A stretch of 64,000 nt of DNA from Halomicrobium zhouii (GCF_900114435.1 NZ_FOZK01000001.1:1521854-1585853), one strand, 5' to 3'. Counted from the stretch's first letter, positions 49,898 to 59,694 are shown. Notes: generated by a model from the sequence alone, not told the origin. Translations and numbers: made by a program.

Positions 49898-51799
49898 TTA
49901 GTCACCTGCCGCGGGGACGTACTTCATGTTCGTCGCGGCCAGTTCCTCGCCGTCGATGCTGGTCTCGAAGCCCTCGACGATCTCTGCCGGTTCGAACGGG
50001 TTGCCGTTGTACTTCAGCAGGCTGGAGAGCTTCGGACCGAACCGGCCGATCTCTTTCTGGGTCAGCCCGCGGAACTGACCGGAGGCGTTCATCTCGACGA
50101 CGAGCGCCTCGTCGACTGATTCGAGCCACTCGCTGACCTCTTCGACCGGATACGGCATCATGTCGGAGACGCCGAGGGCCTTGACCGAGTGGCCGGCGTC
50201 GTTGAGCCGGTCGACCGCCTCGAAGGCGGTGTCCTGGTGGCTACCCCAGATGAGGATGCCGTGGTCGGCGTCCTCGGGTCCGTAGTAAGTCTGGTGTGAG
50301 CTGTTCTCGTCGAGGTCGGCGCGGATGTCGTCGAGCTTGTCGAGCCGACGGTTCATCTGCGCGATGCGGTTGTCGGGGTCTTCGCTGATGTGACCCGACG
50401 GGTTGTGCTCGTTGCCGGTCGCGAGGTAGCGCCCGCCCTCCTGGCCGGGAACCGACCGTGGACTGACGTTCGAGCCGTCCTCCGGTTCGTGGAGGAAGCG
50501 CTGGAACTTGCCAGAGGAGTGGTGGGCCGCCTCCGCGATCTCCTCTTCGGTGAGCACCGAGCCCGGGTCCGCGTTGGGCTGGCGGTCGAAGAAGCTCTCG
50601 TCGACGTTGCGGAGTTCGCCCTGGAGCTTCTGGTCGTAGACGACGATGCTCGGGATCTGGTACTCGTAGGCGATGCGGAACGCCTGGCGCGTCTGGTCGT
50701 AACACTCCCGGATGTTCCCGGGCGCGAAGACGACGCGGGCCGAGTCGCCCTGGCTCGTGTAGAGGACGTGCTCGAGGTCGGCCTGTTCGGGCTTCGTCGG
50801 CATCCCCGTCGAGGGGCCGGCACGCATCGCTTCGAGGAGTACTATCGGCGTCTCCGTCATCTCGGCGAGGCCGAGTGGTTCCGACATCAGCGCGAAGCCG
50901 CCGCCCGAGGAGCCGGACATCGCCTTGACGCCGGTGTGGGACGCACCCAGCGCGAGCGCCGCCGCGGCGATCTCGTCCTCGACCTGTTCGGAGATGCCGC
51001 CGAACTTGGGCAGGTGCTGGGACATGAGCGTGAACACGTCGGTCCACGGCGTCATGGGGTAGCCGGCGATGAACCGACAGCCCTCGTCCAGCGCGCCGTA
51101 GGTGATGGCGTTCGACCCCGAGAGGAGCACCTGGTCCTCCTCGTGGGGTTCGGATTCGGGGATGCGCAGGTCGTGTTCGTGCTCCATCTCCTGGACCTGC
51201 TCGTAGGCCTGGTCGAGCACGTCGAGGTTCGCCTCCATGATGTCGCCGGACATGTTCTGCTCGATGAGCTCCTCGAAGTAGGAGAGATCCATGTCGAGCA
51301 GCGCGGCGGTCGCCGCGACCCCGGCGGTGTTGCGCATGACCTCGCGGCCGTGTTCCCGGGCGATAGAGCGGAGATCGAGCGGATACACGTGCCAGTCGTT
51401 CTCCTCGGCACGCGCCTCCAGCTCCGTCGCCGCGATATCGTCCTCGTCGAGGAGTCCCTCGTCGTAGACGATCACGCCGCCCTCGCGGAGGTCGTCGAGG
51501 TTCTCCGAGAGGGGTTTGAGCTCTTCGTTCCCGTAGTACGCTTCTTCCTGTGGATTCCGTGCGAAGGAGTCTCCGAGGGCAAGAAGGAAATTGTAGCCGT
51601 CGCCGCGAGACCGGACGTCTTCCTGGCTCGCGCGTACCTCTACGTAGGTGTGGCCGCCCCGGATGCGCGAGGGATAGTGTCGATGGGTGAAAACGTGCAG
51701 TCCCGAGCGCATCAGGGCCTTTGCAAAGTTCTGACTCGTCGAGTCGATCCCGTCACCGGAACCGCCCGCGATTCGCCAGATTAGTTCCTGGCCTGTCAT
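49898..51799 (-). CDS. korA: 2-oxoacid:ferredoxin oxidoreductase, fused gamma-alpha subunit
   Basis: This 633-residue protein fuses the gamma domain (GGSGDGIDSTSQNFAKALMR at the N-terminus, to ~200) with the alpha domain (SGSNAITYGALDEGCRFIAG; YPMTPWTDVFTLMSQHLP, from ~228), the layout of haloarchaeal KorA/PorA. The C-terminal part (DHGILIWGSHQDTAFEAVDR) is domain II. It pairs with the downstream beta subunit. Substrate (2-oxoglutarate against pyruvate) cannot be settled from sequence alone; the TCA-cycle enzyme is more likely as no delta subunit is present. Confidence 0.93.
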   Translation of the reverse strand: MTGQELIWRIAGGSGDGIDSTSQNFAKALMRSGLHVFTHRHYPSRIRGGHTYVEVRASQEDVRSRGDGYNFLLALGDSFARNPQEEAYYGNEELKPLSENLDDLREGGVIVYDEGLLDEDDIAATELEARAEENDWHVYPLDLRSIAREHGREVMRNTAGVAATAALLDMDLSYFEELIEQNMSGDIMEANLDVLDQAYEQVQEMEHEHDLRIPESEPHEEDQVLLSGSNAITYGALDEGCRFIAGYPMTPWTDVFTLMSQHLPKFGGISEQVEDEIAAAALALGASHTGVKAMSGSSGGGFALMSEPLGLAEMTETPIVLLEAMRAGPSTGMPTKPEQADLEHVLYTSQGDSARVVFAPGNIRECYDQTRQAFRIAYEYQIPSIVVYDQKLQGELRNVDESFFDRQPNADPGSVLTEEEIAEAAHHSSGKFQRFLHEPEDGSNVSPRSVPGQEGGRYLATGNEHNPSGHISEDPDNRIAQMNRRLDKLDDIRADLDENSSHQTYYGPEDADHGILIWGSHQDTAFEAVDRLNDAGHSVKALGVSDMMPYPVEEVSEWLESVDEALVVEMNASGQFRGLTQKEIGRFGPKLSSLLKYNGNPFEPAEIVEGFETSIDGEELAATNMKYVPAAGD

Positions 51800-52142
51800 G
51801 GTAAATCATCGGCCCCAGATCGGGTGCCGTGTATCGGGCTTAGGAGGGCCGTGACTAAAGATTTTCCACTATAACGCAGTTCATTAATCGTTATCGATAG
51901 CAAGATGGGGTTCAACTGAACGATTTTGACTCCGCGAGTGGTCAGCTAGCACGTCGAACGTGCCACCCGTTCACTCGGGTGCTACCCAGCCGCACGGATC
52001 TGGTCTCTCGAACCGACCTCTCTAGATTCTGTCGAAACCGTCGACCCGCTCGGAATACGTGTCAGGATCCTGTTGATCTATCGTGTGGGTTCCCCCGCGG
52101 GTAGCGACTACTGTCGCGCGCGAACGCCGCTCGCTCGCGGCC
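51800..52142. other. Intergenic stretch with hairpins, upstream of korA
   Basis: It carries a minus-strand promoter-like CTTTAGTC near 51852-51859 for korA, an AT-rich patch around TTATCGATAGCAAG, and two small adjacent hairpins, GCACG-TCGAA-CGTGC and ACCCG-TTCACT-CGGGT (about 51951-51984). These lie downstream of the acyl-CoA dehydrogenase stop (52143) and could terminate that gene. No protein gene is apparent. Confidence 0.5.
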
Positions 52143-53297
52143 TCACCGCGGTGCCTGCCGGTAGATGAGGTTCCGCTGGACGTCGTTGGCGCCCTCGTAG
52201 ATGACCGGGATGCGGGAGTCACGGAAGACCCGGGAGATGCGTCGGTCGGTGAGGACAGACCGGCCGCCGTGGAGCTGCATGCCCGTCTCGGCGCACTCGG
52301 TGGCCGTCTCGGTCGCCTTGGTCTTGGCCAGCGCCGCCCAGTAGCCCGCGTCGTCGCTGTCGGCGACCTTGTCGGCGGCGCGCCAGACGAGCGTGCGCGC
52401 GGACTCGAACTCCAGGCGCATGTCGGCGAGGTGGTGCTGGACGGCCTGGAACTCGTCGACGGTCCGCCCGAACGCCTCGCGGTCGTGGACGAACTCGGAG
52501 GCCTCCTCGATGGCCGCCGCGGCGAGGCCGACGCCCTGGCCGCCGACGATGACGCGCCCGTGGTTGAAAAAGTCCGCGAGCATGTAGAACCCCGCCCCCT
52601 CCACGCCGATCAGGTGGTCCTCGGGGATCCGACAGTCCTCCAGCCTGATGTGGGCCTGCTTCGACGCCCGCATGGCCATCTTCTCGGGGATGTGTTCGGC
52701 CTCGTACCCCTCGGCGTCCGTGGGAACGATGAACAGCGAGTAGTTGCCGTAGCGGTTGTCCTCGTCGTCGCCGGTCTTCGCGTAGAGGGTCACCCAGTCG
52801 GCCTCGACGCCGTTGCCGATCCAGTACTTCTCCCCGTTGAGGACCCACTCGTCCCCGTCCTTCTCGGCGGTCGTGGCCATCCCCGCTAGGTCGCTCCCGG
52901 TCTCCGGCTCAGACACCGCGAGGCCGGTGATCTGGTCGTTCTCCGCGACGGGCCGGAGAAACTCCTCTTTCTGCCGGTCGTCGCCGTGTTCCTCGACGAT
53001 TTCGGCCCCGAAGCTCGCCAGCTGGAGCGTCAGTGCGATGCCGGCGTCGGCGCGGTAGAACTCCTCGGCGATGGCCAGCACCTGGTGCAACGAGAAGCCG
53101 CGACCGCCCCACTCCTCGCCGATGTCCTGGGCGACGAGGCCCGCGTCCATCCCGGCTTCCAGTATCTCGTGGGGGTACTCCCCGGAGGCGTAGTAGTCGG
53201 CGGCGTTCGGCGCGATGTGTTCCTCGGCGAATTCGCGTGCGTCCTGCTTGACCTCACGTGCCGCTTCGGGGACGATGTCGTCGTCGAACAGTTCCAT
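52143..53297 (-). CDS. Acyl-CoA dehydrogenase
   Basis: This 384-residue flavoenzyme carries out the first oxidation step of fatty-acid or branched-chain acyl-CoA breakdown. It has GLAVSEPETGSDLAGMATTA (FAD/substrate contact), WVLNGEKYWIGNG, and RDSRIPVIYEGANDVQRNLI at the C-terminus. The ATG at 53297 (MELFDDDIVPEAAREVKQDA) is the family-like start; 14 upstream codons are excluded. A single dehydrogenase with no adjacent partners; substrate length unknown. Confidence 0.93.
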   Translation of the reverse strand: MELFDDDIVPEAAREVKQDAREFAEEHIAPNAADYYASGEYPHEILEAGMDAGLVAQDIGEEWGGRGFSLHQVLAIAEEFYRADAGIALTLQLASFGAEIVEEHGDDRQKEEFLRPVAENDQITGLAVSEPETGSDLAGMATTAEKDGDEWVLNGEKYWIGNGVEADWVTLYAKTGDDEDNRYGNYSLFIVPTDAEGYEAEHIPEKMAMRASKQAHIRLEDCRIPEDHLIGVEGAGFYMLADFFNHGRVIVGGQGVGLAAAAIEEASEFVHDREAFGRTVDEFQAVQHHLADMRLEFESARTLVWRAADKVADSDDAGYWAALAKTKATETATECAETGMQLHGGRSVLTDRRISRVFRDSRIPVIYEGANDVQRNLIYRQAPR

Positions 53298-53400
53298 ACA
53301 CGGTAGACGGTACCCCGCGCCAAATACACATTGAAACAACTACAAATCTGCAACGAGTTCACTCGGCAGTCGTGAGCGTGGGTCGTAGAAATTGTACCGG

Positions 53401-54003
53401 TCAGACGTCGATCTGCTGCATAAGGGACACGAGTTCTTCGAGTTCCGGGAAGGTGTACACCGTGACGTCGATGTCGGAGTTCAACGCGTGGACGCGCGAG
53501 TCGAACATCAGCGACATGTCCGTCTCTCGGCCCCCGACGAGTTCGTCGACCATGCCGCTGCCCGGGCCGAAGGTGAAGTTCGGCGGCCCGATGTCGATGG
53601 TCGTCTGGAGAACGTTCGCCCAGCCGTCGATGAACGCGGAGGTCATGATGTTGCCGATCTCCTGGATGGCGGAGCGCTCCATGTCGGTGAACCCGCTGCC
53701 GTTCGGGTCCGTCTCGCCCATGTCCCCCACCATGCCCCGTGCGAGTTCCTTGGCACTCGCGCCGTTGAACAGGAAGAGGATGTGGCCGTGGGGCGGTTCG
53801 AGCAGTCTGATGCTGATGCCGATCTGTTTCTGGTCCCCGACGTGGGTCTTGATGTCGGCGACGTCGATGAAGTTGATCTTGGTGATCTCCATCTCCGTCT
53901 CCATCCCGGTCATCTGGCTCAGGTGGTCCGCGACGGTGTTCCCGCCCTCCTTGGCCATCTGGTTGAACAACCCCAGCTTGCGTATATCTATCTTCAGACT
54001 CAT
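53401..54003 (-). CDS. cheC: CheC-family chemotaxis phosphatase
   Basis: This 200-residue protein has the CheC/CheX/FliY fold with two pseudo-repeats. The second active site SAIQEIGNIMTSAFIDGWAN is complete (Glu and Asn in ExxN), and the first is KEGGNTVADHLSQMTG. CheC removes phosphate from CheY-P or binds CheD. The start ATG at 54003 (MSLKIDIRKLGLFN) is preferred over 14 upstream codons. It stands alone, away from a che operon, which is common for haloarchaeal CheC paralogues. Confidence 0.88.
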   Translation of the reverse strand: MSLKIDIRKLGLFNQMAKEGGNTVADHLSQMTGMETEMEITKINFIDVADIKTHVGDQKQIGISIRLLEPPHGHILFLFNGASAKELARGMVGDMGETDPNGSGFTDMERSAIQEIGNIMTSAFIDGWANVLQTTIDIGPPNFTFGPGSGMVDELVGGRETDMSLMFDSRVHALNSDIDVTVYTFPELEELVSLMQQIDV

Positions 54004-54105
54004 GGGCGTAACACGAACGTTGCGGGTCGTTTCCCGGCCACCCACATAAGCGATCCACCCCCATTTTCGCAGGCGAGAATTGGAGCGACGACGGGGCGAG
54101 ACCGG

Positions 54106-54768
54106 TCAGATCCGGATCGAGACGGCGACGCCCTCCCCCAGCGGCAACAGGCCCGTCTCGAACTCGGGGTCCTCGCCGACGGTCCGGAGGTAGTCGGCGA
54201 TGCCACGGCTCATCTCGTTGGCGGCGACGTCCTCACCGGCCAGTAGCGCACGGACGTCGTCGAAGTCGAGCGGGCCCGCTTCGATGGCGTTGTCCGCCGC
54301 GACGATTCCACCGACCGGAACCTTGTCGCGGACGGCTTCGAACGCCTCCGCGTAGCGGTGCTTCTCGTTGTCGATCAGGACCACGTCGAAGGGACCGTCG
54401 TAGCGCTCGACGGTCTCGACGGCGTCGCCGTGTTCGAAGCGGGCCCGGTCGGCGAACCCGCCGCGTTCCAGGTTCTCGCGGGCGTCGTCGAGCTCGTCCG
54501 CGTCGACTTCGGTCAGGACGATCTCGCCGTCCTCGGGCAGTGCCGGGGCCATCCAGTACGCCGAGTAGCCGTAACCCGACCCGAACTCGAAGACTCGCTC
54601 CGCGTCGACGGAGCGGGCGAGCAGACGGAGCCACCCGCCGACCGCCGGCCCCACCGTCGGGAACCCCTCTCGGTCGGCGCGGGCGTCCATCTCCTCGATG
54701 ACCTCGTCGGCACTTGGCGCCAGCGTCCGGGCGAACTCCTCCGTCACGTCGGGCAGCGGGTCACTCAT
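54106..54768 (-). CDS. SAM-dependent O-methyltransferase
   Basis: This ~220-residue class-I methyltransferase of the catechol-O-methyltransferase-like group has motif I VFEFGSGYGYSAYWMAPALP, acidic post-I EIVLTEVDADELDDA, and FDVVLIDNEKHRYAEAFEAV (metal-binding DNEKHRY), then VAADNAIEAG. These enzymes methylate small hydroxylated molecules with a divalent metal. The start ATG at 54768 begins MSDPLPDVTEEFA; three more codons upstream (54777) are possible. Confidence 0.9.
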   Translation of the reverse strand: MSDPLPDVTEEFARTLAPSADEVIEEMDARADREGFPTVGPAVGGWLRLLARSVDAERVFEFGSGYGYSAYWMAPALPEDGEIVLTEVDADELDDARENLERGGFADRARFEHGDAVETVERYDGPFDVVLIDNEKHRYAEAFEAVRDKVPVGGIVAADNAIEAGPLDFDDVRALLAGEDVAANEMSRGIADYLRTVGEDPEFETGLLPLGEGVAVSIRI

Positions 54769-54839
54769 GGCGTCCACTACAGCGGGCGGTCACAAAACGA
54801 CAGGGGCCAGGGAAGTCCCACTCGCCCGTCGCTCGACGC

Positions 54840-56933
54840 TCAGGGCTGCGTCTCGTTCGCGTCGATCGGGGTATCGAAGCGGACGAAGAAGCCCGTCGAG
54901 CCACCGGTCTGGCGGATCGACCTGAGGTCACCGTCGACGTGGTAGGCGTCGCCCGCGGACGTCGTTCCGGTCACCGTGACCGTCCCGTCGGTCCGCGATA
55001 TCGCGTCGTTCTCGTCGGCGGTGACGCCGCCCGTCGTGACCTTCGAGACGTTCCCGTCGACCGCGAAGGTGTACTCGATGGGCTCTTCGACCGCCGCCGG
55101 CCCGATGACGAGCGTCCGGGTCCGGTTCTCGGACTGCGCCGCGGCGGACGCGCCGACGTCGGCGAACCGGTCGTCGTCGAACGCGTACCGTCTCGCGGGC
55201 ACCGGTTCGTCGCTCTCGGACCCTGTGTTCGCCCCCGCTGTCGCCTCGTCGCCTGCTGACGTCGCGTCGCTCGCGGCGGCTTCCTCGTTCGACGACGCGT
55301 CGGCGCGCACCGTATCGTCGCCGGGCGCGCTCTCCGTGCCGTCGTCGGCCGTCGTCTCGGCGGACTCGTCGCCCGCACTCTCGACGACCGGGACGACGGT
55401 GCCGCTCTGGGAGACGGAGATCTCCGCTTCGCCGTCTGACACAGTGACGCCGTCGACTTCCTGCCAGGTCCCGTCGACGCGCTGGTACGCCGTGACCTCG
55501 CCGTCGGCGTCGACGGGCACCGTCACGGTCGCCGTCGCGCCGTCACCGTCCCGGAGCGCCACATCGACGCCCGGCCCGGCCGATTCGGTCCCCTCGGGCA
55601 GCGAGTCGGGAGTCCCGACCGAGGCGAGACGGGTCACGCCCTGGTCGAACTGGACCGAAGCGCCGTCTCCGAGCGTGACGGCGTCGGCGACCGCACCTGC
55701 TCGCTCCGCCTGGTCGCGGTAGGCGCCGTCGCCGTTGTCGCCGATCTGGACGTTCTCCAGCCTGTCACCGCCGGCGGGGTAGCTCAGCACGCCCGGGCCG
55801 CCGTTGCGCTCGACGCGGCTGTCGGCCAGCACGTTGTCGGAACTGTCGGCGAACTCGACGCCCGGGCCGCCGTTGTCGGTCACCGTCGCGTCGCCGACGA
55901 AGTTGTCCACCGCGCCCGTCGCGACGTGGATGCCCCGGTCGCCGTTGTCGGTGGCCTGGACGATGCTGAAGGAGCTCTCGGAGACGCCGCGGGCCAGCCA
56001 GAGGCCCGTGCCGTCGTTCCCGTCGACGGTGACGTCACTCGCCTGCACGTCGGCCGTGTCGACGAGCACGACGCCGTCGCCGTTGTCACTCGCCGTCACC
56101 GCCTGCATCGCAGAGCCGTCGGCCTCGGTCAGGCGGACGCCGGTGTCGCTGTCCGTCGCTCGAACCTCGACCAGGTTCGCCGTCGGCCCGCTCGCCCCGC
56201 TGCCACCGAGCGCGACGGCCACGCTCCAGTCGCTGACGTCGACGTCGCGAACGGTCACGTCGGAGACGCCGCCGGCGACCTGGACGCCGGTGCCGCTTCC
56301 CGGCCCAGCGACGGTGTGTCCGTTCCCGTCGAGGACGACGCCGCTCGCCTCTACGACGAGGCAGGTCCCCGAACCGGAGACGTCACCGGTCAGTTCGTAC
56401 TGGCCGGGCTCGTCGATGACGGTGCAGGCGGACAGCTCACCGTCCGCCGCGCTCTCGTTCGGCGTCTCGGTGTCGTTCACGCCGTCGGTTTCGTTGGCCT
56501 GTCTGGACGCGTTCCCGGTCTCCGCGTCGGTCGCGTCGTCAGCTGTCGCCGGGTTCGTCGACTCGGGCGTCTCCGTCTCGGTGGTCGCCTCCGTCGGCGT
56601 GTCCGTCGCGGTCGGCGTCTCTGACGGCGTCGCGGTGGCTTCGTCCGCCGCGTCGCCGCCGCCCGAGGCGCCCGCGTCGTCCGGTTCGGACGTCGCAGTC
56701 TCTGCGGGTTCAGTCTCTGTCGACGGTTCAGTGTCGTCGTCGGCGTCACTCGCCGATTCGTCGCCGTCCGTCCCCTCAGTGACGTTCTCACTCTGGACGT
56801 CGTGTGCTCCGGCGTCCACGGTCGGTCCACCGAGGTCCGCGACAGCCAGGCCACCCCCCGCTCCGACGGCGACGACGGTAATCACGGCCAGTACGAGTGC
56901 CACGCCCCTCGTCCGTATCCCTTCGTAGCGCAT
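54840..56933 (-). CDS. Secreted parallel beta-helix surface protein
   Basis: This 697-residue protein has an N-terminal hydrophobic signal/anchor (GVALVLAVITVVAVGAGGGL). A Thr/Glu/Asp/Ser-rich linker (~45-160) is followed by right-handed beta-helix repeats (~165-410) of the NosD/pectate-lyase type, with repeating N-G/D-N and VTVDGNDGTGLWL-style turns. A second Thr/Glu-rich region (~490-570) and a beta-rich C-terminal domain follow. No active-site residues are recognisable, so it may bind carbohydrate or be structural. No C-terminal PGF sorting signal is seen. It could be part of the cell envelope. Confidence 0.75.
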   Translation of the reverse strand: MRYEGIRTRGVALVLAVITVVAVGAGGGLAVADLGGPTVDAGAHDVQSENVTEGTDGDESASDADDDTEPSTETEPAETATSEPDDAGASGGGDAADEATATPSETPTATDTPTEATTETETPESTNPATADDATDAETGNASRQANETDGVNDTETPNESAADGELSACTVIDEPGQYELTGDVSGSGTCLVVEASGVVLDGNGHTVAGPGSGTGVQVAGGVSDVTVRDVDVSDWSVAVALGGSGASGPTANLVEVRATDSDTGVRLTEADGSAMQAVTASDNGDGVVLVDTADVQASDVTVDGNDGTGLWLARGVSESSFSIVQATDNGDRGIHVATGAVDNFVGDATVTDNGGPGVEFADSSDNVLADSRVERNGGPGVLSYPAGGDRLENVQIGDNGDGAYRDQAERAGAVADAVTLGDGASVQFDQGVTRLASVGTPDSLPEGTESAGPGVDVALRDGDGATATVTVPVDADGEVTAYQRVDGTWQEVDGVTVSDGEAEISVSQSGTVVPVVESAGDESAETTADDGTESAPGDDTVRADASSNEEAAASDATSAGDEATAGANTGSESDEPVPARRYAFDDDRFADVGASAAAQSENRTRTLVIGPAAVEEPIEYTFAVDGNVSKVTTGGVTADENDAISRTDGTVTVTGTTSAGDAYHVDGDLRSIRQTGGSTGFFVRFDTPIDANETQP

Positions 56934-57093
56934 GGCAACACCGATACCGACTACCGGTGTTTAGTATTTAGCGCCAAAACCACAGTAAGGCGTGCTTACG
57001 ACGGGCGAGGGTGGCCCACTGAAGAAACGCCGACCGGTCCGACCCCCGGACTGGAACGTCCGAGGCCGATTAGCCCGTTACGCCACTCTCGAA

Positions 57094-57107
57094 TTAGCAC
57101 ATGCTAA
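57094..57107. promoter_or_regulatory. 14-bp palindromic operator candidate
   Basis: TTAGCA-CA-TGCTAA is a perfect inverted repeat with centre ~38 bases before the ATG at 57139, overlapping where a TATA box would lie. A dimeric regulator, possibly the downstream HTH protein itself, could bind here and block transcription. Confidence 0.45.
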
Positions 57108-57138
57108 CTTTCAAGCTCCGCAGGGCGTACACACGGCT

Positions 57139-57858
57139 ATGCAGGAGTTCGAGTTCGTCGTCGCCTACGAGGCGGGGGCCGACAGGCTGATGGACGTCTT
57201 CCGCGAGCACCCGTCGCTGTCGGTCCGGTCGTCGGCGTGCTACACCGACGACTCGTCGATGTGGCGGATGGACCACGCCAGCGGCTCTCGCGAGGCGATG
57301 GCGCGTTTCGACGAGACGTTCCTCGACGACACGCGGTGTAACGAGTGTCTGAACGCACCGGACTGCAACACGACGCGGGAGTACCACGTCCTCGACCGGC
57401 AACCCCGCGGGCGGACCGTCTACACCTTCCGCGAGGAGGTCCACAGGTGCCACTCGGTCCCGCACTTCGTCGTCGACCACGTCGGCGATGGCGCCGTACT
57501 CCAGTCACACAGAACGGACAACGAGTACCGCTGGAAGGCCCTCTTCCCGGACGAGCAACCCGTCGGCGAACTGTTCGACGCCATCGAAGCGGAGTTGCGG
57601 GACGGACTGACGCTCGAACTGGCTCACCTCACCCAGTCGGGCAACTGGAGCGCCGAGACGCGGACGGCCCACAAGCTCTCGCCGGAACAACACGAGATGC
57701 TCGAAGCGGCGGTGGCCGCGGGCTACTACGAGCGCCCGCGGGAGACGACCGTCGAGGAACTGGCCGACGAACTCGACGTCGCCCGCTCGACCGCCCAGTA
57801 CCGCCTGCGCGAAGCCGAGGACGCCATCGTCACCGAGTTCGTTCGCGACGCGCTGTGA
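57139..57858 (+). CDS. Bat-type HTH transcriptional regulator
   Basis: This 239-residue protein carries a C-terminal HTH_10-type DNA-binding domain (LSPEQHEMLEAAVAAGYYER; TVEELADELDVARSTAQYRL, ~180-235), the hallmark of haloarchaeal Bat-like regulators. The N-terminal ligand-binding region (~1-160) has clustered cysteines and histidines (TRCNECLNAPDCN; VHRCHSVPHF), so metal or redox sensing is possible. The ATG at 57139 is chosen since upstream codons in frame cross a palindromic operator candidate. The operator suggests self-regulation; target unknown. Confidence 0.82.
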   Translation: MQEFEFVVAYEAGADRLMDVFREHPSLSVRSSACYTDDSSMWRMDHASGSREAMARFDETFLDDTRCNECLNAPDCNTTREYHVLDRQPRGRTVYTFREEVHRCHSVPHFVVDHVGDGAVLQSHRTDNEYRWKALFPDEQPVGELFDAIEAELRDGLTLELAHLTQSGNWSAETRTAHKLSPEQHEMLEAAVAAGYYERPRETTVEELADELDVARSTAQYRLREAEDAIVTEFVRDAL

Positions 57859-57882
57859 GGGCGGGTCGAAAACGCGGCGCCG

Positions 57883-58860
57883 CTACCGGTTCCGGCTGAC
57901 GGGGAACTTGACCCGCTCGGGGGCCTCGTTGAACGCGACCAGGATGCGCCGGTACAGCTCGTTGCGCACCCGCTGGCCGCGCCGTGGGTGGACGAGGTAC
58001 CGGAGCCGGAACTCCACCCAGGACTCCTCCTGGACCACGTTGACCGACGGGCGGTCCTGAACCTCCAGTTCGACCGGCGTCTCGGAGAGGCGCTCCCGGT
58101 ATCGGGCGATGCGGGCCGCCATCTCGTCGCCCAGGTAGTCGTCGGCTTCCTCCCGCAGCAGGTCCTGGGCGTACGCCAGGTCCGTCTCGTAGGCGACCTG
58201 GATGGAGAGTTCGTTCCAGACGAAGGGGAACTCCTCGCGCGTGTAGTTCTTCACGTGCGAGGAGAGCACGACGCTGTTGGGCAGCGTGATGATCCGCCCC
58301 GAGGGCTGGTTCGAGGAGACGAGTTCGCCGTTAATCTCCCACAGTGTCGTGACGAGGAAGTCCACCTCCGCGACGTCGCCCTTCGACCCCTCGATGGCGA
58401 CGCGGTCGCCGACCTGGTAGGGACGCTTGACCATGATGTAGAGCCAGCCGATGAGCGAGAACAGCGGCTGTTGCAGGGCGAAGGTGACGGCAAAGCCCAC
58501 GACCCCCAGCGAGAACAGCACGCCCACCCACTGCTCGGTCGCGACGCCGAGTAACGCCACGACGGTCGCGACCCCGAACCCCAGCCGCAACACGTTCCGC
58601 ACGTCGTGCTGGCGGCGTTTGCTCGGCGTCCGGTCGTCGAGCGCGCGCTTCGCGAGGAGGTAGAGCCCGTAGCCCGCGAAGACGATGGCGACGGCGCCGA
58701 GCACCTTCGACCCGAGCATCCCGAACGTGACGCCGCCGATCTCGACGCCCGTCGGGATCCCCCAAAGTTCGCCGTCGAGCGACGAGGCCCCCACGTACGC
58801 CGACGCGAGGCCGAAGCCGACGGCCAGCAGCACCGACCCGAACGCCAGCGGTCGTTTCAC
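57883..58860 (-). CDS. mscS: MscS-family mechanosensitive channel
   Basis: This 325-residue channel has about four N-terminal membrane helices and an MscS domain. The pore-lining helix is GVLFSLGVVGFAVTFALQQP followed by LFSLIGWLYIM, then a beta domain (YQVGDRVAIEGSKGDVAEVD; ITLPNSVVLSSHVKNYTREE) and a C-terminal alpha/beta domain. It opens under membrane tension to release osmolytes on hypo-osmotic shock, relevant for a halophile. It converges with the preceding regulator gene. Confidence 0.92.
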   Translation of the reverse strand: MKRPLAFGSVLLAVGFGLASAYVGASSLDGELWGIPTGVEIGGVTFGMLGSKVLGAVAIVFAGYGLYLLAKRALDDRTPSKRRQHDVRNVLRLGFGVATVVALLGVATEQWVGVLFSLGVVGFAVTFALQQPLFSLIGWLYIMVKRPYQVGDRVAIEGSKGDVAEVDFLVTTLWEINGELVSSNQPSGRIITLPNSVVLSSHVKNYTREEFPFVWNELSIQVAYETDLAYAQDLLREEADDYLGDEMAARIARYRERLSETPVELEVQDRPSVNVVQEESWVEFRLRYLVHPRRGQRVRNELYRRILVAFNEAPERVKFPVSRNR

Positions 58861-59007
58861 TGCCTTCGACTCTCCGTCCCAGGGGTAAACCGTTTTGGAG
58901 ACTGGCGTGGCTGGATGTCGCAGAGTCGAGAACGCGACCGTTTATACTGGCAACAAGACACCGTCGTCGCTGAATCGCGTTCTGATCAGATAGCCAACAA
59001 ATCAGAA

Positions 59008-59601
59008 TCAGGCGTTCCAGTAGTCGGGTTCGTTGCCGTCGCGCCACTTTATGGAGCAGCCGCGGGAGGGCCGCTGCTCGGCGGTGACTTCCTCGCCGGC
59101 CAGCACCGTCTCGACGTGCGCTTTCATCTCCCGCTCGGTCGGTTCGTCGTCGGGGTTGGTGGCGTCGTCGAGGCGGCCGTGGTACGCCACAGTGAACGTT
59201 CCGCTCCCGTCGTTAGCGAGCAGGAAGGGGTCGGGCGTACAGCGGGCGCCGTAGCCCGCCGCGACGGCCTGCGTCTCGTCGAAGAGGTAGGCGTCGTAGT
59301 CGACGGTGCCGTCCTCGACAATGTCCTGCATGCGCTCGAAGGAGTCGTCGGGGTACTCGTCCGGGTCGTTGGCGTTGACGCCGACGACGGCCAGGTCGTC
59401 GTACTCGTCGGCGAGCGCGTTCAGTTCGTCGAACTTCGCCTGCGCGTACGGGCAGTGGTTACACGTGAACACGAGCAGGACCGCCGACCTGTCGGCGAAG
59501 TCTGCCAGTGAGTACGTCTCACCGTCGGTCCCCCGGAGCTCGAACTCCGGTGCTTCGTCGCCGCGATGGAGGACGTCTGCTTCAGATTCGAGTTCGACCA
59601 T
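59008..59601 (-). CDS. Thioredoxin-like/peroxiredoxin-like protein (PRX-like)
   Basis: This 197-residue protein of the thioredoxin fold has FTCNHCPYAQAKFDELNALA (residues ~45-64) with a CxxC motif, a mid-protein Cys (GARCTPDPFLL) and a C-terminal RGCSIKWRDG that is also conserved in this subgroup. It is likely a thiol peroxidase or disulfide reductase; the third and fourth cysteines may act as resolving residues. No signal peptide, so cytoplasmic. Confidence 0.85.
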   Translation of the reverse strand: MVELESEADVLHRGDEAPEFELRGTDGETYSLADFADRSAVLLVFTCNHCPYAQAKFDELNALADEYDDLAVVGVNANDPDEYPDDSFERMQDIVEDGTVDYDAYLFDETQAVAAGYGARCTPDPFLLANDGSGTFTVAYHGRLDDATNPDDEPTEREMKAHVETVLAGEEVTAEQRPSRGCSIKWRDGNEPDYWNA

Positions 59602-59694
59602 GTGAGGGTCTAATCGTGCTGGAAACTAAGTAGTTCAGGGACAGGTGCGATGGTCGGGCCAGTGCAGGACCTGGCGCGACGCTCGGGCGGACCG

